From Chionis minor (lineage: Eukaryota; Chordata; Aves; Charadriiformes; Chionididae): a stretch of DNA of 64,000 nucleotides. The DNA lies in assembly GCA_013398295.1 (NCBI GenBank), contig VZSF01009939.1:362261-426260 (forward strand), read 5' to 3'. The notes under the pieces were generated by a model. It had not been told where the DNA came from. It worked only from the letters and a program-made list of their open reading frames with translations, and ran no database searches. Both the position numbers and the translations under genes were made by a program. Positions 11,901 to 26,845 of the stretch are shown one piece after another (the first letter of the stretch is position 1; each line of letters starts with the position of its first letter).

Positions 11901-14900
11901 ACTGAATCAACTCATCAGGAAGTTATAGCCAGGGCGAGGAGAGCAGAACTTCCTCTTGAGGTGTGGATCAGTTAAGCCCTGCTTCAGCAAACTATGATCA
12001 ATATCTCAGGCAGCCAAAAATACACTGGGACTGCAAAGAAGTTATTCCTTTAAAAACATTTGGAATGCATTTGAACAGGCAGAACGTGTTTATTATACTG
12101 AACGATGAGCAGTGGAAATGATACACAAATTATTTTTCCTCCCCTCTGGTGGCAAACTTTAGAACCGGATTTATCATTTTGTGGAATTAAAACCTCTGCT
12201 TAGTATCACCAAATGTATGAAAATAGTTTGTGACTTTTTTCAATCTACAAATTTAAACAAAGATGTACTTCATGCTAAGCTGAAGCAGTGAGAAGTATGG
12301 AATAGTAGCGGTAGACTTCCAGAATTCACAGAATAATTACTATTTATTTTGGAAACAAGACACTTCACAGAAGGCAGGGGATCAGGAAACCAGCCAAAGC
12401 AACACATTAAAATAATAGAAAAGCTCTGCACATATTTAATACTTCATTTCATTATCAACCTTCTAACACAGAATTCAACAAGTAGAGGGAAGCAAAACTG
12501 CATCTACACCGCCAAAAAACCAGTCCTGAGAGGTACCATGACTAGGTAATAGTTATATTGTAAAGTAACAGGAATGGGAAATGAACTGCCAGCATCCCTT
12601 CCAGTTGTGGCAAACATTAAGGTGAGAAGAGATTGTCAAATTTATCATGGATACCGTTAGTCAAACAGCTATGCTATGGTCGACCAGCCGCAGCTTACAG
12701 CTTAGAAAGTGCCTTTCACACAGGTAGCAGAACATAAATAAAATGTACATATGCAAAACAGCATTAGACAGCAGGACTAGAATACTGAAAAGCAGACTAA
12801 CAAACAGAAGCGATACTCTTTCTTTGCCTCTTAGAAACCAAGAGAATGCAATTGAAAAGCAGTATTTTCTACCTTTCAGAACCTTATAGAGGAGAAAATT
12901 CCTGCAACAACTTGGATTCAATCAAAAAACCAGCCATGTCACAGCAGTGGCAATGCTGAATTACAGTAACAGATGTAAAAGTCAGGAAGACCTACCTTCA
13001 GAATCCACCTTCTACTGCGTGAACTCCACGCTGGTATTGCAGCACAAGGTGGAGATCAGAGCGGCCTGGTAAAACTCTCAGAGGACTCGCTGCTGGAGTA
13101 ACTGCTCTGAGTAATACTCGCATGGAAAAATTATTTAAGGGAGGAGGAAAGAGCTAGAATAGCATGGGAGGGGACAACCTGCTGTTTCAAACAATAGGAA
13201 GCTGTTAAAACAAAAAAACAAGGGCCTCCCTCAGCACAGGAAAGTCTCATTTGAAAAGCGTTGCCCCGCTGCCACCTACTAGGCAGGCAGCTCTGACAAC
13301 AGAGATAAGGCCAGAGGGCCAGCCCCACTCACCGGCTGTTCCCTTGGGAAACAGGGCCAGGCAAGGGGGAGGAAGGTTTGCAAACCCATTCACAGAAGAG
13401 ACCAGACTGGGGGCAGAGGAGGGGAGATGGGGCCAAGGGATGACTCCATTTTGCAGCAGCAGCCAGGCGCGAACTGGCAAGGTTCCTCCAAAGTGCTTTA
13501 GTTAACACGAAGGATGTTTTCCCACACGCAGCCATTTAACAGAAAAAACGCATGGGACACAAAAGATGGCTTCAGTTTTGATCCCTCGGTTCAGAGCCCC
13601 GTGGTTGCAATGCAAATTCAAAAGTGGTTTTTCAAAGAACAATTATTGCAGGACAATTCCTGGAACTATCCCCCATGGTTCAAAGCCAGTGATACCGATC
13701 AAGGAAAAAAGAAGCTTGTTCAGAAAAACAGCTTCCTACCCCCAAAACCTGCCATAGGCTCAGTTATTTAAGCTCAGAAGCAGCATTACCACATTATTAT
13801 TCCCGGACTCTCTTCCAGTACAGCTCCAGGACACTGGTGCCATCCGCATTCAGCATCAATTTGTTCTTCTAAGATGGTCACAGTCATAGCACAGACAGGG
13901 AGTGTTACTGTATATCCAAGACCAAAATAACTTTAAAGAAAACTTTGGTTATGTTACAAAAAAACAATGCACACCATCCATTGTCTTTCTGTCCTAGCAC
14001 AATATAGTACTAACAAACAGAATCAGATTGAAATATAATAACACTTTGGACCATACAAGGTATTGAAGACACTATCCCCACCGGGACCGTTTACCCAATA
14101 GAAACAAACAATGCAAAAGGGAAGCAGTTGGAATACAATTAAATTGGTTTGTGTTAAGAACAATCCAGTCTTGCAGGACAGAAGAGGCTGAGCCAAGTTT
14201 TAACTACTTGTTTCCATAATGATAGTTTTGATGAGACAAAAATAGGAGTTAGAACAAGAAAGGAAAAAATACAGTAAAGTCACAATATTCCAAGCAGTGT
14301 TTTACCTTGTGATACCTCTGCATACTTTTTTTTAAAATTTTTTTAAGACTTAGCTTTACATGTCCAAATTTCAAATAAAATAATTTCGTAAAGTGTACTA
14401 ATAGTGGCATAATCGTGCACAAAACCCACTGTAATAGTACAGTGTTCAGTAAGCACGCTGGGCCCAAAACCTGCTCCACAGCTGTGTGCTGTTAAAACAG
14501 CATCTTAACCCTGTCGCACTCTTCCCTCAAACAGCTTGTTTCAAGGAATCCAAACCACCAAGCAGCACAGTTTGCAACACCAGCACAGACCTTCGCCAGG
14601 CAAAAAAAAAATGCCAATCCTTATTCTTATACAGAAAGAGTGATCGAGTCTTCCGGGCGTCTCGCACCATTACTTGGATCTGCAAGTTTCCTTTCAAACA
14701 TCCATACAGGTCTTCCCAAAAGTTACCAAGTCCATTTGTTCCAGCAGCATTATGTCCAGGGCTCAATGACCTGAGGTTGGCAAGCTCCCTTGCAGAGAAA
14801 ACGCCAGGCTCTACGCTCCCTTCCTTCTCCTCGTTCCAAAGGATGGAGCACTCGTCTTTCCTCTTCAGCCACAAAGACCACAACGCTTCCGTAACTCCAC

Positions 14901-17900
14901 TGATTTCCTTGCTGAGCTGGTGTGGGCCAACGCTCACAAAATGGCAGGAGCACCGAAATCTGTAATACCAAGAGGTTTGCAGTGCTGATGTTTACAAATT
15001 CCTATTTGCTTCTGCCTCAGCTTCCACTGTTTCCGAACCCTTTCTCAGCTTTCTGCTATAATACTTAGGGTGACCACACATCCTTGAGTAACTGCTAGAA
15101 ATACGTACCAAATTGTGGATGTTTTCAAATACCTGCTTTGATACCGTTTTACACAATCCCTCAGCACGTGGACAGTGAAGGCTGACAGTTACCTGCCTCA
15201 ACAATACCCAGTGCTTCAAACCTTCAGTGCATGAAGAAAGCGTGAAAATTATTTCTAGAAGCTGTCTTTAAAGCAAGATCAGTTCTGCTCCCATCACACC
15301 TAAAATTAGGACTTTTTAAAATCATAGAGCAGCAAAGGACAGGTAGGTGTTTTACTACTAAAACAACTCCCTCTGCATCAGACAGAAAATCAGGTTTCAC
15401 TCCCCGCTGCTGATGGTCACAGCCAAACAGTTCAGACAGCCAGTGGGGCTCCATGCCCCAGACAGACGCAAGGGGACACTGAAGGGAAGAGGTGTGCTTA
15501 CAAAAGAGCTTTGCCAAACTCACCACCTAAGCATCTGACTCACCGCCACCAAACTGAGAAAGAATTCAGAGCAATGACCACATTTCTGCACAGACCAGGA
15601 AGGGGGGGAAGAGCGTTTCCACTCTTCTAACATTTCACCTCCATTAGGACAGCACAGCAACCCTCCAACAGCTCTGGTCAAGCACTGCAGCCCCCAAGGC
15701 TACTAGGGCCTGATAATTCTATGGCCATCCACATAGCTGCCTCAGACAGAAATGAGGCAGGAAAACCGGGCAAGATAAAGCAACAGAAGCAATGCTGGAA
15801 CCTCTCTCTGTCTCCTTTCCCTGCTTTTCTGCTTTGGTTCAGAGATCAGCAATCTGAGAAGCAAACGTATCTGCAGACAAGCCTATCTATTAGGAGCACA
15901 TATGCCTACAGCATACGTTCACGGTTGACAAGATAGATTGTCTAAGAAAATGACAAAAGCGTAAGTTAAAAAAAATTTTGAAGCAGCAAAGTATAGATGA
16001 CAGAGAGCTGCAATAACCATCCTTTCGATTCTGAAAACAGTTCTTTTCCCAATGTCTACAGTCATATGATTTCAGCTTCCTTTTGCTGTTGCAGATCATG
16101 TCACTTCCTACCCAGCAAAGGCTACGCTAGCCGTTCCCTTCACCTTCAGATAATTTTCCAGCACAGCACTCCTACTCAGAGAGCTGTAAATGTCAGCACA
16201 TTTAGTACGGCTTAAATACCATGTTTGTCTACATGGAGAAGTTTGTCAGGAATAAGTGCTACGTGGTGAAGATACAGTTCCTTGATTGGCTTCAACAAAG
16301 AAACCGGTTGCAGAAGTTCCTGCCCACCTTTCACAGATAACTCATTCCTGTTACCATCTGATGCTCCCTTCTGATGGCAGCCTGTGTAGACCACATTACA
16401 ACCTGCATCATGAAAACAATCTGGGTTTAAAATAACCAGAAAATAAAAGTATGAAGGGGGCTATTTTTATAGTTTCAGCTATTCAGAATACAGAGCAGCC
16501 CTGCAGTAAGCAGTTTTAACCGTCACAACACAGACCAGCAAACTACGAGGGGTACGGGAGCTGCTTCTACGAGCTTTGCTGCCAAAGCCAAGATACCACA
16601 TAGATGCACTAATTCTTTGCGCAGGCAACTTATATGGTGTTTTATGATACAGCTGTGCCAGCCTGACAGCTGCTACCAGGGTGGATCAGTTCACCGTCAC
16701 GTGCCCCTTCTGCTCCCCTTATGCTAACATTGGGCAGCCGGCAAAAGGAGCTACTATAGGGTGGCAACTCAGCACAGAACAACTCTACCACTGGAAATAA
16801 AAATGATAGGTTTTTTTCATCAGCTAACTGACTCGGGATTCAGAAAAGCAGGTGAGCAATGCCTCTGGGCAGTGGCCTGAAGTCAGATTCTCTTACCCAG
16901 ATAAGAAAGCTGCCCCTCCATCTGCAGTTAGAAGCCTCCGGAGCAATTGGTAACAGGGACTAAAGGTGTGGTTTCACCTCACTGTGGGCAACGCTGGACC
17001 ACGTCAGCCTGTTTACTGTCCCAGCCTCCCGCTCCCACTGCTTCCCAGCATCGCGCTGAGCTGCAAGCCTGTGGCATGAGCCACCTAGCCGAGAGCAGCC
17101 GCGTCACGCAGCAGCGAGGGGACAGCCGAGCTCCCGGCCGAGAGCCAGCCACCTGCCCAGCCCGCCCTGAAGCAGCCACAGCCAAACTGCACTGGGTTAC
17201 CATCACGCTGCGCTCCGGGAGAGATCACTTCGAAACAGCTCCTGCAAATCAAAACCTCTGGTTAATCTTTTCCAGCCTCTTTGTTTTAAGTGCATTCTTC
17301 TAGGACAATGCTTTTTAACTTGGAGTATGCATCCCCCGGACTTTTAAGAAGTCTGAAAACATGTTTGCCCTCTTCATTGAAAACCTCTGAGGTCAAAAAA
17401 GTTAGTTTTGTGGACACAAAGCAGTGACCATCAGCAATTTAATTTTTTTTGGGGGTGGGGAGGGCGGAGAGGGCAGGTTGAGGAGAAGCAGCTCATGTTC
17501 CCACAGCAGCAGAGCTTTTTTCAAGAGGAGGGGAAAAAAGCCAGTAAAAATCTTAACAACAGTCCAACAAACTTTAGGGCAACGTGTTCAAACATACTAG
17601 GCAAACATATGCTGTGCTCAGCTGACCCTCTCCACATTGCAAGACAACTGTTTAAATACTGTTGGGGGAGTGGGGAGCACAGCAAAATCTTGATTTTACT
17701 TTGTTGACACAGGCCTGCTTTGGTAGGGTGGACACAGCCTTAAAGCTGAATAGACCCATATAACAAACACTGATAAAAATCAATACTGCTTTCTCCCTTA
17801 CCATCTGAGCTATTCTTTCATTAAGATGGGGTTACCTAAGAGCTACTCAAGTAGCTGATAAATTACAAGATGAGCAAAAAGCTTTCTTTGCCATTTCTTT

Positions 17901-20900
17901 GTCAATATTTCTAAAAAATAACCAAACATACTGCTGGTTTGTTAGTTGCCAAAGAGAATCAGAAATACTTTTCAAGACTTTTCAGAGACCGGCTAATGGG
18001 AGGCCAGAGCTTTTTATGCCCTCTACTTCCCTTCCGCCTCCCAACTGCTCGTTCTCACCCCTGCGCAGCGCTTTCTAGTAGAGCACCACACGCGTTCGAG
18101 TGGCCTCAGAGACAGCCTGGTGGGGTGACAGTGACCCAGTGGAAGGACAGGCCACTGTAGTTTGAAGTCAGATCTGTTCCTCAGTGTTCCCTGCAGAGCC
18201 CCACAATTATTTGCAGTGTAGGGTGGCTTGGGGTGGTCGTAGCAGTTCAATTGTTTGAGAAGCCACGGCCGCTAGTCTAAACCAAAATCTAAACTAGCTT
18301 TAAAAATAAGCTTAGGAGCAGAGAAGTGGAAAGGATTCCTTAGTATATAAAGTCCAGTTCTCTGCTATCACCACAATTCCATTTCCAAACTTTATGGTTT
18401 GACAAATGAATCTGGCCCGTTTACAATTTTCAGAGTAAAAACAGTTTGTATATACAGTTTGTATACACAATATTTTCCGCTTTACTGAAATAAGCTGTCA
18501 TGTTTCTTATGTGTACGGACTACAAGGCAGAGCACTCCTCACTGAAACCAGTCTTTCTCTTGGCAGATGACTCAAAACAGAAAAAGAAACACTGGGAGAA
18601 AAAGAAAGCACTGGTAACCAGAGCACATCATTACAAACGTGTCCTGCTAGCAGCTTGGCTTTTTACATTAGGAACTCTAACCCAGTGCTTCCAACTAGTT
18701 TTACCCATAGCACTGGGAGGTCTGGGAGTCTACAAAACAGCCAGGGTTTAAAGGTTACCAAACACAAGCAGGAATCAAAATACCACTCTTTCCCAAAGAG
18801 GTACCCCCACAAATACCACAAATAACTGAATTCCTTTTGCTACTACACTCCTAAAACCAAGACAAAGAAAAGCAACCTAAAACCAAAACAAAACAAAGAA
18901 AAGCAACTACGAAATACAGCACACTGCATTTAATCTATCCTGCTTTTTGACTTCCACCTCAGTGAGTGGACCACAGCCAAAAGAATGTTTTATAAATATC
19001 CTATCAAAAAGAGATGGTAGAAGGTCTTATTGACTACAAGTAACACATCAGGTGATAGATGCCTGTTAATCAAACAAAGCACTAAATTAAATTTCTTGGT
19101 CAAGGCACAAGCACATTCTTTGAGAGAGCGTGATGCCATGCCATGTCCAAAGCCACAGCCAAGTCCCCTGTCACCTGTGCAGGTAGGGCAGACACACACT
19201 GTTTTGGGCCCTAAAAGGCATGGCACGGAAGTTGTTTACCTGTAGGAAAAGGAATTTCCTGCGGCTTAAATATGTCCCTGAGACATTTGGTAATTAATTT
19301 ACAGTTCGACTAAACTGGGAATCAGAAAATAACTTTTCCTATTCAAGGTATGCAAATGGCATTGGACCAGTGTAAGTAGAGTGATAAACCCATATCCACT
19401 TTTCCCGGTATCACCAAAAACTTAGTAATTTTGTGACCCTAAATTGTGGCATCCGACCTGTAAACCTTGATACATCAGGATCTCAGCAATGTTGTGGTCC
19501 TTGACAAAAGGCTTGCAAGAAAGTCTCAAGAAGGAAGATTACACAAGATTACTTCATCTGCCTGCATCAAATAAAACTGATGCTTTTCAGTCTCTTAACT
19601 GACATTAAAAAAAAGAAGATGACAGGTTGGAGGTGGAAGATTCACTTTGGAAACTAACTTACATCAGTGTTAAACCAAAATGAAAGTAAGCTCATAAAAA
19701 AGTGCTCCCTACCTATTCTTTTATCCCCTGTGATACTCTAGTTCCTCAGCTTTGTTAGTTTACTTCTGTATCAGTTAATTTAATAAGATCACAAAACCAC
19801 AGTTACAGAGAAGGTAATGAGACTCATAAAATTTTATCTTACACCATTTTAAATTTCCTGCAGGAATTATTTTCCATTGTGTCATATTTTTAGTGTTTGT
19901 GCTATGACTGAACTTTGGCAGACTGACACGCAGTCAGGATGTGTAGCATAGAACTCCCAAGAGTATTTAAATCCATACCACGATATTGAAGAGCCGAAAA
20001 CAAAAGTCGGTGATACAGGTGATTCTAGGAATCACACCAATCGGGTGAGGGGGAGAATATTAATATTTTAAAACAGTTATGAATTGCAAATTAAAAAAAG
20101 TAAATCCTCTATGAAAACCTGCCATTAGAACAGTGGAAGTCACAGCATTTCTTGTTATCTTTCTTTCCACCTTGAAATGTTTTCTAATAATCTCATTAGA
20201 ACAGCCACTATTTCTTAAAACTACAGGAAGCTACAAAAGCTGTTGTGGATGCTTAAAATCCATTTCAATAGCATATACAATCACACATGAGGGTTATTGT
20301 TTGTTTCACAGTCAGTGAAATGAAATTGGCTTAAGATGCTAAAATATCAACAAGGAGGGTAAGAGATACCTTATGACTTCTAGGGGAATCACTGAGCCAC
20401 AGGCCAAAAACCTATGGAAAGTCGTATCCATCATAGTAATAGGTGCCGTAATGAAAAAGTATACTTAACAGTTAAAGAGATTTTCAGGTAGAAAAGTAAT
20501 TGACCAGATTTCACCCTGTAGTCTAATCCTACTATGTCCTGGATGACTGACTTGTTCACCTTAGCCTGGCATCCTAGAGCCACATCACCCCTTTGCACTA
20601 CAAATCTGCTTCTGACAGAACACTGGCACTCTCTGAATACGTATACAAAAAAATAGTACTAATTAAATGCTACGGTAATGTGACATTCACTCAGAGGTTC
20701 CTCTCCCCCATGCGTGAAGCACACACAAAGCACAAGTATACATTAATACAAGCAAATACAAAGACTCCATGGGTCTTAAATGATGCTAGATTAACATACC
20801 ACTTAAAAAAAGCCCACTGTTAATATAAGTCAACTGGGACGATGCCTATTCCAGGCCAAAGGCTGTCCCGGCCCATTGCTCCATGCAGGATGCCCACCAC

Positions 20901-21700
20901 AAAGAGCAATACAGAATACCAAGCAGCGTAGAACACCAGCAGCTAAATTTACAGAATAAAAACATCATCCGTTGCATACTGATTAGACTGAAACACTACG
21001 GAGACAGTAGATAAAAGAAACCTGCAGAAAGATGGACTCAGGTGTGCATTCAAAACTAAAAATAGCACATATCATAATAAATACATATGGCCATACATTG
21101 AAGTGTTTTCCTTCATTTAATGAGAAGTTACTCCAGAATCCTGCTCTGTAGATTTAGAGACTAAATCTGCTTTGGAATCTAATGCAGAAATTAGATGTGG
21201 TAGAGATGGGCCTTTCCAATTCAAGACTTCAAAGGAAGTCTTAGCTGACATTCTTAGCATAAGAATACCAGAGAGACCTTCCTCCAGTTAAGAGTCAAGC
21301 CTGAAAAAGCCTTGCTTCATTTTGTCATGTCCTTCTGCTACCCAGAAAATGACCGAGGCCCTCCTGCCAACTTTAGCTTCATATGATAATTCTCTTGAGC
21401 AGGGAAATATTTTCCATTATTTATTTCTACCAGTCTTATCTGTTGAAAAGTGAACACATTAAGGCAGAAATTAAAACTGCAAATATAAAAGTCTATTTAT
21501 CCTAGAGATTAAATGAATGTTTAATGAAAGATTTCAATGTCTCTTCTACCTTTAATAAAAAAAAGCCAAACCAAAACCAGCCAACAAAGAACCAAACCCC
21601 ACAACCAACGCCGTAATCACTGCGTCGCCTTTCTTCACGGGAACTAGCAAATGCCATTCCTGCGCACGTGAAGATTGAAGGGATGTGAATTCCCTGGGCG
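5926..21700. other. Non-coding DNA, probably intronic or intergenic
   Basis: I saw no coding exon or RNA gene that I can support. It contains a GC-richer patch at about 9050-9880, a CACGTG-containing palindromic cluster at 10362-10389, an A run ending in N at 11600-11618, and overlapping open frames on both strands at 14486-14971 that I do not recognise. If the 47-kb island is a leftward promoter, this is part of a long 5' intron. Confidence 0.6.
11600..11618. repeat. A homopolymer ending in an ambiguous base
   Basis: A run of 18 A (11600-11617) is followed by N at 11618. The ambiguous base probably reflects homopolymer length uncertainty in the assembly. Confidence 0.95.
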
Positions 21701-21859
21701 CTGGCCCGTTCACACCTCACCGGCAGAGGAGGCGGTCAATACTCTGTTCCGTAGGGACACGCCATGATCTGCCCGTCGGAAGGGGAGGGAGAAGCTGTCA
21801 GGCACCCTGCGTCCCTCCCGGGCCCAAACCTGCCGCGATTTACCCAAGGATGATGAGCT

Positions 21860-22570
21860 ACGTTTGAGGTGGCACTTTCTGCCCAGGACAGCGGCACCCA
21901 GCAGGACCCGTCACCGCGAGGGACACGACCAGCGACGGGCGGAGCTGCTGTTCACCTGCCGCCTCCGCGACAGTTCGAGCAAGGAGGTGCCAACGAAGCG
22001 TGTAACACCGGCGCGTTGCACACACCACACAAGCCACGCGTCACGGCTGCAGGGAGCGAAGCACCTGCGCGTTTCCCGGCGCGGGCTGCTGCGGAGAACC
22101 GCCCTCACCCGCTCGGCACAAACCCCCGCGCCGAGCGGCCGCCGTCCCTCTCCCGCCGCCAGCACGGAACGCGCCGCGCCGCGCCCACCCGCTCCCCTCC
22201 NTGCCCCCCCGAGGGCCGTGCGCTGCCCGGGGCCGCCCGGCGCCTCTGCTCGCCTGCGGGAAGGGCGGAGGGACCCTCCGGCCGCGCCCTGCCCCGCCGG
22301 AGCCCGGCTGTCCTCCCCGCCGCCACCTCGGGGGCGCCGCTCAGGGCCGGGATTCGGGCCGGCAGGCCACCCTCCCGGGGACCGCGGCAGCACCCTTCAA
22401 TAGGAATCCCCCTCCTCTTCGCAGCCTGTCTTCTGCTTTTTCCTGCGAGGGGGCCCGCGGCCGCAGCAGGCGGTCCCTCCCCAGCACACCTGCCGTCCCC
22501 CAGTCCAAACGGCAGCAGTCCTCAGGCACGTGAAGGTACGCTTCCACCCCAAAACCGCAGTGCCGCTTTG
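21860..22570. promoter_or_regulatory. CpG island at 22 kb; candidate promoter or alternative promoter
   Basis: About 700 bases are strongly GC- and CpG-rich, with GC-box-like ggggcg/gggcgg elements and a single N at 22201. The surrounding 20 kb on each side is AT-rich. Donor-like sites are present in both orientations: minus-strand GCAG/GTGAAC near 21955 and plus-strand GAAG/GTACGC near 22533. Open frames of 160-267 codons run through it on both strands but are low-complexity Ala/Pro/Arg/Gly sequence expected of any CpG island, so I do not call them genes. It may be an internal or alternative promoter of the gene that starts at 47 kb, or the start of an unseen transcript. Confidence 0.6.
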
Positions 22571-23758
22571 CCTGTCGGCCAAGGGAGGCCTGCCCCACCC
22601 CGGCTGCACGTACAGAACAACTGCTGTCATGTCAGATACTGTACTTCTGCCAGAAGAAACCAACCAACCTAACACGGCACAAAACTGGTAACCACTTAGT
22701 GTCCACCACCAACACCTGGCAAACGAGACCCACTCAACATGTAACTGGGACAAATCAAACCGGTATCACTATTCCCTTCCCGATCAAAGCCAACTGTCCC
22801 CTTACCCTGCTCAAGGATCCTCTCCCCACGAAGGAAATGTGCCGGAGGACAAGAGACCTTTGAATCAGTATCTGCATTCGCTTCCACTCAGCTGGGCAAA
22901 TGACAGTAAATGAAGAAGAATTAAACGGAAGCTACAAACACTAAAATTTCCTATTCAAGAAGCAAACTGGAACAGAAACACGGTAGTTCCTGTACTGTGT
23001 CATCCTTCTTGTTTGCATCTAATCCACCCAGAAAACATTGTGTTGCCAGATACACAGTCATGGAATCACATCAGCCTCACTCAAACCTCAGGGAGGCCGC
23101 TGGGAATTCTCAAGCTGCAGTCACTCACGCACTTTATTTCCCTCACTACTGTTAGCATCGAGTCACCAGTCTTAATTGCCATGTCCTCCAACTTCCACGG
23201 CAACTTCACACCAATCAGTTCACCTCTATCTGCTGCAATTCCTCAGCTGCAAAACATCGACAAATGATACTTTCCCAGTTCTCATCTCTGCTTTCAGTAA
23301 TAGTTCTGACTCTTACACATCAAAGATGAAATCATAACAAAGTGTCACTCATCATCCAACTAACATCATAAAGGTTTTACTTAACCCTCAATAGATATTT
23401 CCAAACAATGGTTTGATTCTGCAAAAGCCCCCCTTTTTATTTGTTTCTCTCCATGGGTTTCACCATCAATTCTACCAGCACTCACCAAAACCAGCATTAG
23501 CCTCTGAAGTGCAGCATTCCGAGCAGAAGAGGACAGACAGCATTCTGGTTTCCACACAGCAACAGGCTGAGTTATGCTTTAACACAATATATTATAGCCT
23601 CATACACAAAATTTTGCTTCCTGCTTTGGCAATAAGGAAGATACCTTTATTAAAATATCTGAATTACATTCAACTCTCATTTCCCCTGTAGAGATTATTT
23701 TTTTCCCCTGACTTTTTTAGGTATTCATATGTCTAAAAACATTTTCTTCATGTTTAAA

Positions 23759-23772
23759 CCCCCCCCCCCCCC
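23759..23772. repeat. C homopolymer, 14 bases
   Basis: An uninterrupted C run just after gtttaaa. Its length is likely to be polymorphic or error-prone. Confidence 0.95.
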
Positions 23773-26700
23773 GCCATGTTCTGAGTATTTATAAGATCTG
23801 TTTCTGCTTTACTGAGGTTACTTACCTCAGATTACTATCCTAAACAATCAGGACTATCTTTCAGAAAATGGTGAATGGGATATGGCATGTTTTCTAAAAT
23901 AGAATTTCACATTCATACTAATCTCAGACTACATGTGGACAAAAGGACAAAAGTTACATGACATTATTTTAAGTGCTCTAAAAAAAGGTTTCAGAGTAAT
24001 CTGAATTAAATTGACGCTGATGGTAAGCACCAATGCTAAACACTTTTAGAACTAGGGGATCTCATCCTCTCAGCTCTGTAGGGTATTACACAAACATTAA
24101 AAGATATCTTGCTTTTTTATCTTTCATTCTAAGCTGTGAAAGTGTGGAACAATCAAAATGTTACATCCACACTGTAATTAAAAAGCCCCACTTACTGTCA
24201 AAAGCTAGGTTGTCAGTTCATTAGTGCTAGTTTCAATTCAGCACCTCACTTGCTAAAATTTTAGTGGCAAATAAGCAGTGGGATTTCATGTTGAAATATA
24301 CTTAGAACGGATTATCTTAATTATTGATAGTATTAAATGTGGAATTTAAATACACTCAAATACACTTTTCCCTCAAAAATAATTTTAATAATTTTAAAAT
24401 ATCATATTATATTATAAAAGAAATATCCCTCTGTTGACTTACCCATCCGGTTTGGTGCCCCTTTGCTACCAGAGCTCCCACCCTGACAGAAACGGCTGTG
24501 CAACTTCGGCTGGAGCCTGGAAGTCGGCTCTTCACAGCTACAGACTATTGTCTGTAGCGTGTTTGCAGCCCTACTGCTTATCCAGACCATTGTGTTGCCT
24601 TCCTGTTGCCTTCCCCGAGAACCAACTATTAAATTGACCCTACATATTTACGCATATCACCATCCACTGGCAATGTTGAGTATTCAAGACAATAACTAAA
24701 ATTACAGCTCAGTTCTGTTTTGCACAATGAAAGCACCATAAAATCACTTCTAAACCTTATTTTATGTAAAGACCACTCTATTTTTTTTCCAAATCTCAGT
24801 AGCCTCAATAAATTTGGTGTCCTTTTAGCAGCCTAAATAAATTCAGTGTAATTTAAGAGCACTTAGCTACTAAGTTTCTAAGGCAGGACAAATTTCATTT
24901 ACTTCCATTGCAAGGAGACAGTTCAAACTCCACTTTACAGTGAATGTGGGTGGATCTGTCTCATAGTCCATGTTCAGGTACATAAAACGTCTTGCACTGA
25001 AATACTGCTGAAGAGTAACAGCGCAGTACAGTTGAGCGTGGTGGCCTGTGCTCAAGAAAGCAGAAAGGACTAGGGAATTAGAAGTATCTACAAAATTTAC
25101 ACACAGGACTGATTTGTTCACCTTCATTTTTCACATCAGTCACCTACAATATTTTCAAACAACAATGATCTTGCTATAAACGTGAGCCACGTCCCATTTT
25201 GGAAGTGTATCAGCACCCAGTGCTGTGTTAAGCATGGACCTTCCTCCACTTCCTTCAGAACTGAAACCTCCTACTCAAACTTGATTTTGAGACATCACTA
25301 AATTGCAAGTTTGGATTGTAATTCTGCTAGCAGAGTCTTCATAGCACCATACTTTAACTTACGCTTATAACTAAAGCTTCTATTATGTATCTTAATGTTG
25401 TAATTCGACAAAGAGACACACAAATACTAGGTACTTTGAAAAGGACATCCAACAGCCTAATTCAGCATTCCATGGTGAAAGCCATCCTTCCTTTACGAAA
25501 TAAAGCAAGGCAAAAGTAAATTTGTGGGTCAAGAGTAAGTTAATTATTATCTTTATTAAGTCAAGCACAGAAAGTGCAACCATAAGCAATAAAACAGCTG
25601 GTCTGCGCTTCCTCAGTAGATTTTCAAGTGCAGCTAAGCAAGGCAGAAGTCCAGTTTCATGAAAAACTAAATTATTTAAGGCATCCACATTCCAGCTCTT
25701 TAAGAAAAAATAAAGCTATGAGTTTTCTGACCTACCTATGGCTTTCAAAAATAACAGGCAAGACAAAACATGAAATTATCCATTGACCAACAGCCCTCTG
25801 CTGCTGTGGATTTCATTGCTACGCAGACACGCAGGGTAGAAGCAGCTCTATGGCCCTAGCCTGGAGGGCTGGCAGGAGCTCAGCGCTCAGCTCGGCAGCA
25901 TCGCAGCACGCCCAAACCCCGGGCATTCTCAGCTACATCATTTGAATTGCACCGAACGCTGGTTTTGCCTCGTACACCCAGAAGCATCAACACCGCTTGG
26001 AGCTGGTTGATGAGGTTGCAACACCTCGCATCTTCTGTGCTACGGTATGTCTTCATTACACATTCCTCCTACATAGTAGTCTCATCCTCCCAATTCCAGT
26101 GGCACATGCTATTGGCGTTCTTTCAAAGACTTAGCATTTTTGGCATATTTGTCAAAGATTATTTTACCACCAAGTGTTCATCGGCAATAAACTGCGTTAC
26201 TTTGCATTCCGCTACAGTGAGGGTCCTCTTATTTACTCCAAATATCTGTATCACCTGATAGATTCCTACAGCTAGATCTAAATCTTCAATTTAAAAGCAA
26301 GCATTTCTGTCTCTGATGGTTAAAAAGAAAGATGACCAGAGCCTAAACCAGCACAAACCTGTGAGTTCTCCCACATGTCTTTGTCTGCAAATTTGAAAGT
26401 GATCAACATTTAAATAATCAATGTCAGCAATAACTTCCCTTGCAGATAATACCAACATAACCATCCAGCTAAGAAAGCAAGGTATGTAATGAAGGAAAAA
26501 CATTAGCAATTGCAGAATTTAGTGGGATGGAGAAGCAAAATAGTAGGCTAAGAGCAAGCAGTGATCTAGCAGAAGAGAGATGAGTTCAAGTCATCCCCTC
26601 ATATGCAAACCAGTAACAAACTTATCTTTCAAATCGCGCTGATACTTTCTATGATATGCAAAAAAACTCCACCGTTTAACAGCTCCAGAATGTTTCCCTG

Positions 26701-26845
26701 CGTGATGTTGGACTCCTAAATTTTCCACATCAGACATGTGCCCTGCATTTAAACCACCACCTATCATCAGCTGTCAGAACTTCCAGGTTCCCTCACATAA
26801 ACACCTCAAAATGGCAAAGTAGTAACAAACAAATAATAAAAAAAG

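Noticed and set aside
21864..22672. Open frames of 160-267 codons at the 22-kb CpG island
   Set aside because: Several overlapping frames on both strands are open because GC-rich DNA lacks stop codons. Composition is biased and no motif is recognisable.
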